Assembly (NCBI RefSeq): GCF_014930455.1
Contig: NZ_JAAIYO010000004.1
Coordinates: forward strand, 434,001 to 498,000
From: Corallococcus soli
GTDB taxonomy: Bacteria > Myxococcota > Myxococcia > Myxococcales > Myxococcaceae
DNA length: 64,000 nucleotides
Direction of reading: 5' to 3'
The notes under the pieces are model-generated. The model worked only from the letters and a program-made list of their open reading frames with translations. It was not told the origin of the DNA and did no database searches. The position numbers and the translations under genes were made by a program. Below are positions 44,241-53,750 of this stretch, piece after piece (positions within the stretch are counted from its first letter, which is position 1; every line of letters begins with the position of its first letter).

Positions 44241-45031
44241 ACCCGGAGGCGCTGGGTGAACAGCTCCTCGCGCTTGGGCCCCATGTCCTCGCGGTGGCGC
44301 TGTGCGCGGCGCGCCTCGTGCCCATCGCATTCCTCTGTCCGTTGTTGGGGGGACAGGCCGCGCCGACGACGGTTCGCCTGGGGCTGGTGCTCGCGCTGTC
44401 ACTCTTCCTGCATGTCGAAGCGGGCGTGGACCTCATGGGGCCGGTGGAGACGCCTGTCGTGATGGCGGCGCTCGTGGTGCGCGAGCTGGCCTACGGCGTC
44501 TCGGTGGGCCTCGTGTCCGCGCTGCCCTTCGACGCAGCGAGGATGGGCGGCCGCTTCATCGACCTGTTCCGTGGGACCTCCGCGGAGGCGAGCCTGCCCC
44601 TGGCGGGAAGCCGCGAGTCGGCCACGGGCGATGGGCTGTACCACCTGCTGGTGGCCCGGGTGGTCTCGGGGGCCCTGTTCCCACTGGTCATTTCGGCGCT
44701 GCTGCGCGGCTTTGGCGTGGTGCGACTGGGTGCCTTCGTGCCCACCGAAGCCGCGACTCTGCAAGTGGTGGTGATGGTGGGCAGCGCCATGGCCACGGGG
44801 CTGGCGGTGGGCGCGCCGGTGGCCGCGGCGGCGCTCGCGGTGGATTGCTTCCTGGGCATGGCGTCCCGTGCCGCGGCGCAGGTGAACCTCCAGGAACTGG
44901 GCGCGCCGCTGCGCATCCTCGGGGGCGGCGCCGTGCTGTGGCTGGGCGTCGGGCTGCTGTGTGAGCGGCTGCTCGCGGGCGTGGCATCGACCGAGGGCGC
45001 ACTGGCGCTCCTGGGAGAGGTCGCGCGATGA
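44237..45031 (+). CDS. sctT: Type III export gate protein SctT (FliR family)
   Basis: About 264 residues with six or so membrane helices, starting at GTG 44237 in a four-base overlap. FliR-type features are the early LCAARLVPIAFLCPLLGG, VVRELAYGVSVGLVSALPFDAARMGGRFID and a late GAPVAAAALAVDCFLGMASR. It completes the SctRST gate. It overlaps sctU by four bases. Confidence 0.94.
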   Translation: MNPEALGEQLLALGPHVLAVALCAARLVPIAFLCPLLGGQAAPTTVRLGLVLALSLFLHVEAGVDLMGPVETPVVMAALVVRELAYGVSVGLVSALPFDAARMGGRFIDLFRGTSAEASLPLAGSRESATGDGLYHLLVARVVSGALFPLVISALLRGFGVVRLGAFVPTEAATLQVVVMVGSAMATGLAVGAPVAAAALAVDCFLGMASRAAAQVNLQELGAPLRILGGGAVLWLGVGLLCERLLAGVASTEGALALLGEVAR

Positions 45032-46074
45032 GCGGGGAGAAGACGGAGCAGCCCACCGCCCGACGCTTGCGGGACGCGAGGCGCAAGGGCCAGTTGCCCC
45101 GCAGCCGCATGCTGTCCTCCAGCGCGGCGACCCTGGGGGGACTGCTGGGCTTCCTCGTGTTCGCGCCAGACGGCTTCGCGCGACTGAGGGACTGGGCCGC
45201 GCGGTTGCTGCTGGAGCAGCGCCTTCCGGGAGCCTGGGAGGAGGGGGCCTGGGTCGCCGCGCGGCTGTGCGGGCCCGCGCTCGGCGGAGCGCTCGTGGCA
45301 TCGCTGGCGGTGTCGGTGGCCACGGTGGGCTTCGAGATGGACGCGCGGCACGCCGCCCCGAAGTTCGAGCGCATCAACCCGGCCGAGGGACTCAAGCGCC
45401 TCTTCAGCGTCCGTCCCCTGCTGGAGATGGGCAAGGCCCTGCTCGTGGCGACACTGCTGGCGCTGCTTGTCTGGAGCGAGGTGGAGACGGTGGGGCCTGA
45501 CGCCCTGCGGGCCGCATGGCTTGATGGGGCTCGGGGCCTGGAGTTCCTGGTCGGCCGACTGGCGGCGTTGGGCGTCCAGTTGGCGTGGGTGGTGCTGGGC
45601 TGCGGCGCCGTGGACTACGCGCTCGCAAGGCATCGGCACCGGCGCGAGCTGATGATGACCCGCGAAGAGGTCCGGCGGGAGCACAAGGAAAGTGAAGGCG
45701 ACCCGCGCCACAAGGGACAGAGGAAGGCCCTGCACCGGCAGCTCGCGCAGGGAGGTCCGGCACGTGGAGTGCAAAAGGCCACCGCCGTGATCGTCAACCC
45801 CACGCACATCGCCGTCGCGCTCCGCTACGAGGCGGGCGAATGCGACGCGCCCTACCTCGTGGCCAAGGGGCGCGAACAGGACGCGCTCGCGCTCAAGGAA
45901 GAGGCGCGCCGACAGGGCATCCCGGTGGTCCGGGACGTGCCCCTGGCGCGCAGCCTCATCCACTTCGACGTCGGGGAGTCCATCCCCGAGGAGCTGTATC
46001 AGGCGGCGGCCGTCGTGCTGCGGACCGCGATGGAGACGCGCGAGACGGACGACCGTCCACGGAGACAGACGTGA
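45028..46074 (+). CDS. sctU: Type III export switch protein SctU (FlhB family)
   Basis: About 348 residues. The start MSGEKTEQPTARRLRDARRKGQ is the family hallmark. Four membrane helices precede a linker. The self-cleaving motif NPTH is present in AVIVNPTHIAVALRYEAGE, followed by APYLVAKGRE and PVVRDVPLARSL. Substrate-specificity switching by autocleavage should therefore be intact. It overlaps sctV. Confidence 0.96.
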   Translation: MSGEKTEQPTARRLRDARRKGQLPRSRMLSSSAATLGGLLGFLVFAPDGFARLRDWAARLLLEQRLPGAWEEGAWVAARLCGPALGGALVASLAVSVATVGFEMDARHAAPKFERINPAEGLKRLFSVRPLLEMGKALLVATLLALLVWSEVETVGPDALRAAWLDGARGLEFLVGRLAALGVQLAWVVLGCGAVDYALARHRHRRELMMTREEVRREHKESEGDPRHKGQRKALHRQLAQGGPARGVQKATAVIVNPTHIAVALRYEAGECDAPYLVAKGREQDALALKEEARRQGIPVVRDVPLARSLIHFDVGESIPEELYQAAAVVLRTAMETRETDDRPRRQT

Positions 46075-48152
46075 TGAATCCGCTCATGAAGGTGTTGCTG
46101 AAGGCCCGCCAGACCTCGGACGTGGTGCTCGCGGTGGCGATGGCCGCCGTGCTGGGCGCGCTCATCATCCCGCTGCCTGCCTGGCTCCTCGACGCGGGGC
46201 TCGCGGTGAACCTCGCCGCCGCCGTGGCGCTGCTGGTCGCGGCGCTCCACGCGAAGGACGCGCTGCGGGTGACGTCGTTCCCCACGTTGCTCCTCTTCAC
46301 CACGCTCTTCCGGCTGTCGCTCAACGTGTCGTCCACGAGGCTGGCGCTGTCCGAAGGCCACGCGGGCGAGGTCATCCAGGCCTTTGGCGAGTTCGTGGTG
46401 CGCGGGGACTACGTGGTGGGCGCGGTGGTGTTCGCCATCCTCACGCTGGTCCAGTTGCTGGTGGTGACCAAGGGCGCTGAACGGGTGGCGGAGGTGTCCG
46501 CCCGCTTCACGCTGGACGCGATGCCCGGCAAGCAGATGTCCATCGACGCGGACCTGCGCGCGGGGGCCATCGACCAGACCGCGGCCCGCCGCCGTCGGCG
46601 CGACCTGGAGCGCGAGTCCCAGATGTTCGGCGCCATGGACGGCGCGATGAAGTTCGTGAAGGGGGACGTCGTCGCAGGCTTGGTCATCGTCGCGGTGAAC
46701 CTGCTGGGCGGAACCCTCATCGGGGTGTTGCAGAACGGCCAGTCCTTCTCCGAAGCCGCCGCCACCTTCGCCCTCATCGCCATTGGTGATGGACTCGTGT
46801 CCCAGGTGCCCTCGCTGTGCATCGCGGTGGCCGCGGGCCTCGTCGTCACGCGGGTGGCCTCGGAGAAGGAAGAGGACTCGCTGGGCACGGAGATTGGCAC
46901 CCAGTTCTTCGGAGATCCCCGGACGCTGGGCATCGTCGCGGGACTGTGCGTCGCGCTGGCCCTCATGCCGGGCATGCCGCACCTGACCTTTCTCGCCCTC
47001 GCGGGCGGCCTGGGGGGCCTGGGGTATGCGCTGCGGCGCAAGGCACCGGACGTGGCGGAGACGGCCCTGACGAAGGAAGGGGCACCTGCGGGCGCCACCG
47101 CTCCCGTCGGTGCGGCGGGCAAGCCTCCCGAGAGCGCCGCGGCGCCCGTGGGCGTGGCCCCGCTCACCCTGGACCTGTCCTCGCTGCTGACACCCCTGGC
47201 GGAGGCCGACGGCGGCGCCTTCGTGCACACGGTGCTGAACGGGGTGCGAGACGAACTCTTCTTCGAGCTGGGCGTGCGCATCCCTGGCATCCGAGTGCGG
47301 ACCCAGGCGGCGTACCTGGGGCCGGGCGAGTACCGCATCCTGCTGGACGAGGTCCCCGCTGGTGGTGGGGTGGTGCAGCCCGGTGCCCTCTATGCGCTCG
47401 TGCCGCCCGGGGAGCTGGCCTTCCTGGAGGTCCAGGCGGAGGCCTCCGTGGAGCCGGCCACCGGCCGTTCCATCAGCCGCGTCGGAGAAGGGGCCCGCTC
47501 CCGGCTGGACATGGCCCAGGTGCCCGTGCGCAGGCCCTCGGAGCTCATCGCGGACCACCTGCGTGCCGTGCTCCGCCTGCGCGCCGCCGCGCTGCTGGGG
47601 CTCCAGGAGGTGCAGGGCCTCCTGGAGGGGCTGGAGGCCCAGGCGCCCGTGCTGGTGAAGGAGGCGCTGCAGAAGGTGCCGCTGCCGCTGCTGGTGGACG
47701 TGCTGCGACGGCTCGTGCAGGAGCAGGTGAGCATCCGGGACCTGCGCGCCATCCTGGAGGCCCTGGTGGCCCCCACCACTGAAGGGGACGCGACCGCCCT
47801 GGCCGAGCGCTGCCGTCAGGCCCTGCACCGCTACCTGAGCCACCAGTTCGCGCCCACGGGCCCGCTGTACGCGTACCTCGTGGATCCGGAGGTGGAGGAG
47901 GTGCTGCGCGCCAGCGGGCCCCGGGGGCCGTCACCGGAGCCGGAGCGTGTCGTCGAAATCCTGGAGGGGGTCCGGCAGATCGCCACCGGCGGCCGGGCGG
48001 TGCTGCTCACGGCCCCGGACGTCCGCAGGCCGCTGCGCAAGCTGTGCGAAGGCCCCTTCCCGGACGTGGCGGTGCTCACCTACGGCGAACTGGACGGAGA
48101 CCTGCAGATTCGCCCCATCGGCCGGCTGACGCCGGTCGCCGTGGGGCGGTGA
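46074..48152 (+). CDS. sctV: Type III export apparatus protein SctV (FlhA family)
   Basis: About 692 residues. ATG 46074 has GGAGAC seven bases upstream. GTG 46071 is equally in frame. Seven or eight membrane helices are followed by a large cytoplasmic domain that makes the nonameric ring. The FHIPEP signature reads ARFTLDAMPGKQMSIDADLR, and LFRLSLNVSSTRLAL is also typical. It is the last gene of the locus. No ATPase or chaperone gene follows, and the next gene is a minus-strand HU-like gene. Confidence 0.96.
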   Translation: MNPLMKVLLKARQTSDVVLAVAMAAVLGALIIPLPAWLLDAGLAVNLAAAVALLVAALHAKDALRVTSFPTLLLFTTLFRLSLNVSSTRLALSEGHAGEVIQAFGEFVVRGDYVVGAVVFAILTLVQLLVVTKGAERVAEVSARFTLDAMPGKQMSIDADLRAGAIDQTAARRRRRDLERESQMFGAMDGAMKFVKGDVVAGLVIVAVNLLGGTLIGVLQNGQSFSEAAATFALIAIGDGLVSQVPSLCIAVAAGLVVTRVASEKEEDSLGTEIGTQFFGDPRTLGIVAGLCVALALMPGMPHLTFLALAGGLGGLGYALRRKAPDVAETALTKEGAPAGATAPVGAAGKPPESAAAPVGVAPLTLDLSSLLTPLAEADGGAFVHTVLNGVRDELFFELGVRIPGIRVRTQAAYLGPGEYRILLDEVPAGGGVVQPGALYALVPPGELAFLEVQAEASVEPATGRSISRVGEGARSRLDMAQVPVRRPSELIADHLRAVLRLRAAALLGLQEVQGLLEGLEAQAPVLVKEALQKVPLPLLVDVLRRLVQEQVSIRDLRAILEALVAPTTEGDATALAERCRQALHRYLSHQFAPTGPLYAYLVDPEVEEVLRASGPRGPSPEPERVVEILEGVRQIATGGRAVLLTAPDVRRPLRKLCEGPFPDVAVLTYGELDGDLQIRPIGRLTPVAVGR

Positions 48153-48161
48153 GGCCCGGCC

Positions 48162-48509
48162 CTAGAGGGTCCCGGTGCCGCTGCTGCCCTTGAACTCGGA
48201 GGACGGCAGGTCCGACTGGGCCTGGAGGGGAGCGGGACGGTTGACGCGGTCGCGCAGTTCCTTGCCCGTGCGAAAGAGCAGGCCGCGCTTGGGCTTCACC
48301 GGGATGACCTGGCCCGTCTTCGGGTTGCGGCCCTGGTAGCCCTGGTAGTTCTTCACGTGGAAGGCGCCGAGCCCGCGAATCTCGATGTTCTCGCCGCGGC
48401 AGAGCGCGTCCTTCATCGACTCGAAGATCGTCTCGATGGTTGCTTCAGCCTGCTTCTGGGTCACGCCTCGTTTGGCGACGAGGATGTTGATCAGATCGGA
48501 CTTGAGCAT
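48162..48509 (-). CDS. HU/IHF-family DNA-binding protein
   Basis: About 115 residues. The first 92 match IHF-alpha/HU well: LINILVAKRGVTQKQAEATIETIFESMKDAL, the GENIEIRGLGAFHVKNYQGYQGRNPKTGQ beta arm with its tip Pro, and FRTGKELRDRVN. A Ser/Gly/Thr-rich tail of about 20 residues is an extension beyond the usual length. It bends DNA and can assist sigma-54 promoters, such as the one found at 22523. Confidence 0.92.
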   Translation of the reverse strand: MLKSDLINILVAKRGVTQKQAEATIETIFESMKDALCRGENIEIRGLGAFHVKNYQGYQGRNPKTGQVIPVKPKRGLLFRTGKELRDRVNRPAPLQAQSDLPSSEFKGSSGTGTL

Positions 48510-48576
48510 CGGACGCTCCCGCAAACCCCGTGACCCCTTGGTGACAGGGCTCTGTGGCCCGTGGTCGAGTCCCGAA

Positions 48577-48604
48577 TACATAACAGAACACCTCCTCCTT
48601 GCAA
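48577..48604 (-). promoter_or_regulatory. Candidate promoter of the HU-like gene
   Basis: On the minus strand TTGCAA (48604-48599), 16 bases, TATGTA (48582-48577), inside an unusually AT-rich patch. This leaves a leader of about 60 bases before ATG 48509. Confidence 0.35.
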
Positions 48605-48634
48605 GCCGGGTAGGCTCCCAACCCTCTAAAAACG

Positions 48635-50041
48635 TTACGGATTTCCGCTGCCAGCCGCTGCCTTGGGTGCCTCCGGGGCGGGCGGGTCGAGCAGCCCCGG
48701 ACGCAGGGGCGTCACGAGGTCCATCCACCGCGTGCGGCGCAGCAGGTCCACCCCGGCACAGTCGGCCGCCTGGAACAGGGGCTCGAATTGCTCGAAGCCC
48801 GGAGCCCGGGGGCCCGTCCAGGTTTCGGGGCCTCCGGAGATCATCACGCCGTGCACCGCGAGCGTCGTGTCCGCGAGCGTCAGCTCGGCCGGGTCCCTCG
48901 CCGGTCGCAGCCCTCCCCGGCGCCCCCGCTCCAACAGGCGGGCTTCCACCAGCCGGTCGACGACCTCGTGCACCAGCGACTCGGGCACGCGCAGGTGCGT
49001 GGCCAGCTCCCGCGGCAGGGGCGGCGTGCGCCCATCCACCCAGCACAGGGTGACGTCCTGGGCGACACGGGCGGCCACCAGCTCGTACGCGCGGGGATGG
49101 GTGCCGAAGGCGAAGAGCGAGTCGCGGAAGGAGACGTGCTCCACCGCGTAGGACAGCCGGGCGCCGAACAGCATCACCAGCCAGCTCACGTACACCCAGG
49201 CGAGGAACAGGGGCAGGGCGCCCAGGGACGCGTAGAGCGGATTGTAGAGGAAGCTGCGCGCGGCGAACTCGGCGTACACCTGCTTCGCCAGCATCCACCC
49301 CACGCCGGCCACCAGCCCGCCCGCCAGCGCCGAGCGCACGCGCACATGGGCGAAGGGCGTCCAGAGGTACAGCAGCGTCAGGCTGCCGATGGCGATGAGC
49401 ATGGTGCCCAGCGCGATGAACAGCGGCGCGGTCGGCGCGTACATCTGCAGCAGCACGCGCACCCGGCCCGTGCCCGAGAAGGAGATGGCCAGGAAGATGG
49501 GGCCCAGCAGCAGCAGGCCCGCGTAGATGGACAGGCGCGTCAGCCAGGGGCGCTGGCGCCGGATGCCCCACAGCTCGTTCACCGCGCCGTCGATGTGGCG
49601 CAAGAGCGAGCCCGCCGACAACAGCACCGCGAGGAAGCCCACGCTGCCCACGGCGATGGAGCTGCCCGGGTGCAGGAACCGGTCGAGCAGGGCGGCGGAC
49701 TCCTCGCTGACCCCCGGCGCCAGGACCTCGGAGATGACGAAGCGCAGCTTCCGCTGGAACTGCTCCTGGTGGAGCGTGCGCAGCAGCACGAGCCCCACCG
49801 TCAGCAGTGGCACCAGCGAGAACATGCTGATGTACGTGAGCGCCGCGGCGCGAAGGCGCAGGTTCTCGCCCATGAAGCCGCGCGCCACCGTGCGCGCCGC
49901 GAGGAGGATGTCCGCCGCGAACCGGCCGCCGGACGTACCCGCCACCGGAGCCCACACGCGGGACACCGTCGCGCGCGCCCAGGCCCGCAGCCGGACCAGC
50001 CCCTGCCGATAGCGCCACCCCAGGCCCCGCGTCACACGCAC
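48635..50041 (-). CDS. YihY/BrkB-family membrane protein
   Basis: About 468 residues, starting at GTG 50041. The N-terminal 300 residues contain six membrane helices with the family motifs LRAAALTYISMFSLVPLLTVG, GSLLRHIDGAVNELWGIRRQR and FLAWVYVSWLVMLFGARLSYAVEH. The C-terminal 150 residues form a winged-helix-like cytoplasmic domain (PRELATHLRVPESLVHEVVDRLVEARLLERG), found in a subset of these proteins. The old name ribonuclease BN is wrong for the family, and transport or envelope roles are likely. Confidence 0.9.
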   Translation of the reverse strand: MRVTRGLGWRYRQGLVRLRAWARATVSRVWAPVAGTSGGRFAADILLAARTVARGFMGENLRLRAAALTYISMFSLVPLLTVGLVLLRTLHQEQFQRKLRFVISEVLAPGVSEESAALLDRFLHPGSSIAVGSVGFLAVLLSAGSLLRHIDGAVNELWGIRRQRPWLTRLSIYAGLLLLGPIFLAISFSGTGRVRVLLQMYAPTAPLFIALGTMLIAIGSLTLLYLWTPFAHVRVRSALAGGLVAGVGWMLAKQVYAEFAARSFLYNPLYASLGALPLFLAWVYVSWLVMLFGARLSYAVEHVSFRDSLFAFGTHPRAYELVAARVAQDVTLCWVDGRTPPLPRELATHLRVPESLVHEVVDRLVEARLLERGRRGGLRPARDPAELTLADTTLAVHGVMISGGPETWTGPRAPGFEQFEPLFQAADCAGVDLLRRTRWMDLVTPLRPGLLDPPAPEAPKAAAGSGNP

Positions 50042-50441
50042 GGCGCCCTCCAGGCGCGTTCCCGCCCGGACGAGGGCAGGCCACCGGGGTCCAGCGGCGT
50101 ACGGAGGCGCGGAAGGGGGCGGGTCATCCCGGGCGATTCAGAGGGACCGACGGGCGACGACTCCCCCCGGTGTGGAAGTGCCACCGTAACCAAACTCGGG
50201 CCCGGGGGACCAGCCCACCCGCCACCGGATGTGGACCCCACCACGCTGTCCGCGAAACCCCTGTGCCTGGTCGGCCGCTGGACAGGTGACCGGACGAACG
50301 CACAGCGAAGCGCGGTGTCCCACGTCCGCGGGCCCTCCCTGGTGCCCTCCGGGCAAAAGAGAAAGCCCGGCGGGGATGCACCCCACCGGGCCTTCGCTGT
50401 CACTCGCAGACCGCGCTCAAGGCGCGGTGCCGCTCACCGGC
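50042..50441. other. 400-bp gap between RNase E/G and YihY genes
   Basis: This gap contains the intrinsic terminator of the RNase E/G gene at its right end and the upstream region of the YihY gene. I found no convincing promoter boxes and no open frame with coding character. Confidence 0.5.
50355..50391 (-). terminator. Intrinsic terminator of the RNase E/G gene
   Basis: On the minus strand an 11-base arm GCCCGGTGGGG (50391-50381), loop TGCAT and arm CCCCGCCGGGC (50375-50365), with one G-T pair, is followed by TTTCTCTTTT (50364-50355). It lies about 50 bases after the stop codon at 50442. It is the clearest Rho-independent terminator in the window. Confidence 0.85.
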
Positions 50442-53156
50442 TCAACCTTCGCTGCCCCCGCCGGACGACTCCGAGGAGCCTCCGCCGGATGCTGCGGGAG
50501 GCGTGCCACCGGAGCCCCCGCCGTTGTTGCCGGAGCCTCCCTGCGAACCCCCGCGCTCGGACCGTTCACCGCCCCGGCCTTCACCGCCGCGACGCTGCTC
50601 GCGCTCGCCACCACCCCGGTTGCGGTCGCCACCACCACCACCACCGCCGCCGCGCTCGGGACGCCGGCCTTCGCGACGGTCGCCCCCGCCGCGCTCGCCA
50701 CCACCACCGCCACCGCCCCCGCCACCGCCACGGGCCTCCGCGCCGCGCTCGCCACCGCCGCCGGCACCGCCGCCACGGTCCCGGTCGCGTCCACGCCGGC
50801 CCTGGTCCTGGCGTCCGCCACCGCCGCCGCCGCCACCACCGCCGTAGGCGTTCTCCGGGCGGCGCTGCTGCATCGCCAGCTCGCCATCCCCGGAGCCCGG
50901 CGACGAGGCCACCTTGTGCTCGGGGCCCGTGGCCGACCGGCCGTAGATGTCGTACTGCTCGCGGTGGTAGTTCTGCTGCGCCTTCACCTGGATGGACTTG
51001 TTGTAGCGGTCCATCAGGTGCCGCAGTTCGTTGCGCTCCTCGCCCTGGAGCAGCCGCGCGACCTCCGCGTTGCAGTTGATGACGAGCGTGGAGTCCTTGT
51101 AGCCCGGCGCCTCGCGGCGGATCTCCCGGAAGATTTCGTACGCCACCGTGGTGGCCGTCTTCACGAAGCCCTTGCCGTCGCAGTAGGGGCAGTCCTCGTG
51201 CAGCACGCGGCCAATGGACTCGCGCACGCGCTTGCGCGTCATCTCCACCAGGCCCAGCTCGGAGATGCGCAGCACGTTCGTCTTGGCCTTGTCACGGCCC
51301 AGCGCTTCCTGCAGCGACTTGAAGACCTTGTCGCGGTTCTGCGCCTTCTCCATGTCGATGAAGTCGCAGATGATGATGCCGCCGATGTTGCGCAGCCGCA
51401 GCTGGTAGACGATCTCCTTGGCGGCCTCGACGTTGATCTTGGTGATGGTCTCCTCGAGGCTCTTCTTGCCGACGTAGCGGCCCGAGTTGACGTCGATGGC
51501 GGTGAGCGCCTCCGCCTGATCGATGATGAGGTAGCCGCCGCTCTTCAGCCACACCTTGCGCTGGGTGGCGCGCTGCAACTCCTGCTCGATGCCGTAGGCG
51601 TCGAAGACGGGCTCGTCCGTCTCGTGCAGCACCACGCGGTCGCGCAGCGCCGGGTCCTGCGCGGTGACGAAGCCCTGGATGCGCTCGTACTCCTCCGCGT
51701 CGTCCACGACGAGCTTCTCCACGTCGTGGGCGAACAGGTCGCGCGTGGCGCGCAGGATGAGGTCCAGGTCGGGGTGCAGCAGGCCCGGTCCGCCGCGCTT
51801 CTCGTTGCGGCGCACCACCTGGTTCCACACCTCGATGAGGAACCGGATGTCGCTCTCCAGCTTCTCCTGGGGAACGTTCTCCGCCACCGTGCGCACGATG
51901 AAGCCCGTGCCGGGCGGCCTCAGCCGGTCCACGATGTCACGCAGCCGTCGGCGCTCCTTCTCGTTGGAGATGCGGCGGCTGATGCCCACGTGGTCCACCG
52001 TGGGCATGAACACCAGGTGACGGCCCGGGATGGAGATGTGCGAGGTGAGCCGCGCACCCTTGGTGCCGATGGGGTCCTTGGAGATCTGGACCACCACCTC
52101 CTGGCCGACCTTCAGCAGGTCCTCGATCTTGTCCGTCTTGCGCTGCTTGGGCTTCTCCTTGTCGTCGTCGCGCTTCTCGCGACGGGGAGGGCCCTCCTGG
52201 CGGCGCTTGTCCTTGTCCTTCTCGCGGCCTTCCCGGGCGCGCGGCTCGCGGGCCTCCCGGGCCTCGCGCGGCGTGCGGCGCTCGCCGGAGACCTCACCCG
52301 GACGCGCGGTTTCGGTGGCGGCGGGGGAGGGGATGAGGTCGCCCAGGACGGCGGCGTGCGGAGGCGGCTCGGCGGCTTCGGGAGCGCCTTCGCCAGCCTG
52401 CGCGCCGTGGCCCTCGGCGAGGGTGGCGACCGTGACGGTCTCCGAGGGCGTCTCCTGCACCAGCACGGGGGCCGCGTCCGCCGGGACGCCGGCGTCCGAC
52501 AGCGGCACCGCCACGGAGGCGGTGGACACCGTGACCTGCGTCTCCTCGATGACGAAGGCCTGGGGCAGCTCGGCCTCCGGCACCGGAGCCTCGACCTGCG
52601 CGGTCTGGGCCTGGGGCTCGGCGGCGGGCGCGTCCCCGGCGGGGGCGGCCTGCGTGTCCGTGGTCGCCTCGGTGGAGGCCTCCGGAGCGGCTTGCGGCGC
52701 CGCGTGGGACTGGACGTCCAGCGCCAGCGCGGTGTCGTGCGGAAACGACGGCTCCTTCGCCACGGGGGCCCCAGCGGCCTCCGTGCTGGCCGGCAGCGTG
52801 TGGGCGCCCTTGTCCGGCACCGTGACCGCGGCGGCCTCCAGGGTGTCGGCCTCGGATTCGGTGGGGACCTCCGGCGCGTCCTCGTGCTCGCCCTCGGTCA
52901 ATTCGAACTGGGCGCGGGCGAAGTCCGGGTCGTAGACGACGTCGCTGACGTACAGGAAGGCGGCCTTCTCCAACCCGATGTCGACAAAAGCCGCCTGCAT
53001 GCCCGGGAGCACCCGGACGACACGGCCCTTGTAGATGTTTCCGACGACGCCCTTGTCCTTCTTACGCTCGAGGTAGAACTCCGCGATATGGCCGCCCTCT
53101 ACGAGCGCCACCCGGGTCTCCCGACCCGCGGCATTGATGACGAGCACACTGCTCAT
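50442..53156 (-). CDS. Ribonuclease E/G family protein with a large insertion in the S1 domain
   Basis: About 904 residues. The N-terminal S1 half (SSVLVINAAGRETRVALVEG; GNIYKGRVVRVLPGMQAAFVDIGLEKAAF) is separated from its second half (LLKVGQEVVVQISKDPIGTKG) by about 260 acidic, Pro/Ala-rich then Lys/Arg-rich residues (about 75-335). The DNase-I-like domain keeps the catalytic Asp residues (AIDVNSGRYVG; IIICDFIDME), and the Zn-link is CPYCDGKG. The C-terminal 140 residues are Gly/Arg-rich repeats, a likely RNA-binding or phase-separating tail. The family processes rRNA and turns over mRNA. Confidence 0.92.
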   Translation of the reverse strand: MSSVLVINAAGRETRVALVEGGHIAEFYLERKKDKGVVGNIYKGRVVRVLPGMQAAFVDIGLEKAAFLYVSDVVYDPDFARAQFELTEGEHEDAPEVPTESEADTLEAAAVTVPDKGAHTLPASTEAAGAPVAKEPSFPHDTALALDVQSHAAPQAAPEASTEATTDTQAAPAGDAPAAEPQAQTAQVEAPVPEAELPQAFVIEETQVTVSTASVAVPLSDAGVPADAAPVLVQETPSETVTVATLAEGHGAQAGEGAPEAAEPPPHAAVLGDLIPSPAATETARPGEVSGERRTPREAREAREPRAREGREKDKDKRRQEGPPRREKRDDDKEKPKQRKTDKIEDLLKVGQEVVVQISKDPIGTKGARLTSHISIPGRHLVFMPTVDHVGISRRISNEKERRRLRDIVDRLRPPGTGFIVRTVAENVPQEKLESDIRFLIEVWNQVVRRNEKRGGPGLLHPDLDLILRATRDLFAHDVEKLVVDDAEEYERIQGFVTAQDPALRDRVVLHETDEPVFDAYGIEQELQRATQRKVWLKSGGYLIIDQAEALTAIDVNSGRYVGKKSLEETITKINVEAAKEIVYQLRLRNIGGIIICDFIDMEKAQNRDKVFKSLQEALGRDKAKTNVLRISELGLVEMTRKRVRESIGRVLHEDCPYCDGKGFVKTATTVAYEIFREIRREAPGYKDSTLVINCNAEVARLLQGEERNELRHLMDRYNKSIQVKAQQNYHREQYDIYGRSATGPEHKVASSPGSGDGELAMQQRRPENAYGGGGGGGGGGRQDQGRRGRDRDRGGGAGGGGERGAEARGGGGGGGGGGGERGGGDRREGRRPERGGGGGGGGDRNRGGGEREQRRGGEGRGGERSERGGSQGGSGNNGGGSGGTPPAASGGGSSESSGGGSEG

Positions 53157-53750
53157 GGATGAATCCTGGAAGCGCGCGCGGTAGGGGGGACCTCACCGGA
53201 CGGGGGGCGGCAAGGAGCCACACCTCCGAGCACGCTGCGAGGGGAGCGGCGGTCGGTGACCCTCCGACGTGTGGACGCCCACCGGACTCACCGGAGGGAG
53301 AACGCATCGCCTGGGTGAGGGCCGAGGACATCACCGCCTGCTCCTCCGAGTTCATGTCGCCCCGCATTGCGACCGGCACCGTGCCGGGCGGGGCTGCTTC
53401 TCTTCAAGCGCTCGAGGCCTCCACCACGCCCGTGCCGTCCGCCCCCTCTTCCACACCCGGTCGGTGCCCATCGTGGGCCACCTTGGGGGGGCGTCTGGGG
53501 GCCCCGGAGCAGCAGGGACGTCCGGAAGAGACCGGAAGCGCAACCCGTCGAAATTCCTGCCTGGGCCTGATGTCCCGCCAACGCGGGGCGTCACACAACC
53601 ACCCAGAAACACGGAGAGTTTTCCACGCCCCTCCAGGTGTGTAAAGGCAAGAAGCGCCCGTTCATCCACTGTCGGGCAGAAGGCCCCGGGGCCCGGCCCC
53701 AGGGCATCCAGGCCGGAACGGAGCCGACCCGGGGGCTTGGATGGGGCCCC
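53157..53750. other. 594-bp gap upstream of RNase E/G
   Basis: This gap should hold the promoter and a long 5' leader of the minus-strand RNase E/G gene. Long leaders are used for autoregulation of rne in E. coli. I saw no good promoter match, no terminator for the DUF3052 operon and no protein gene. Short open frames here lack coding character. Confidence 0.45.

Noticed and set aside
53062-53379. Minus-strand open frame overlapping the start of the RNase E/G gene
   Set aside because: It overlaps the well-supported RNase start by about 95 bases and its composition is not protein-like. It was treated as leader sequence.
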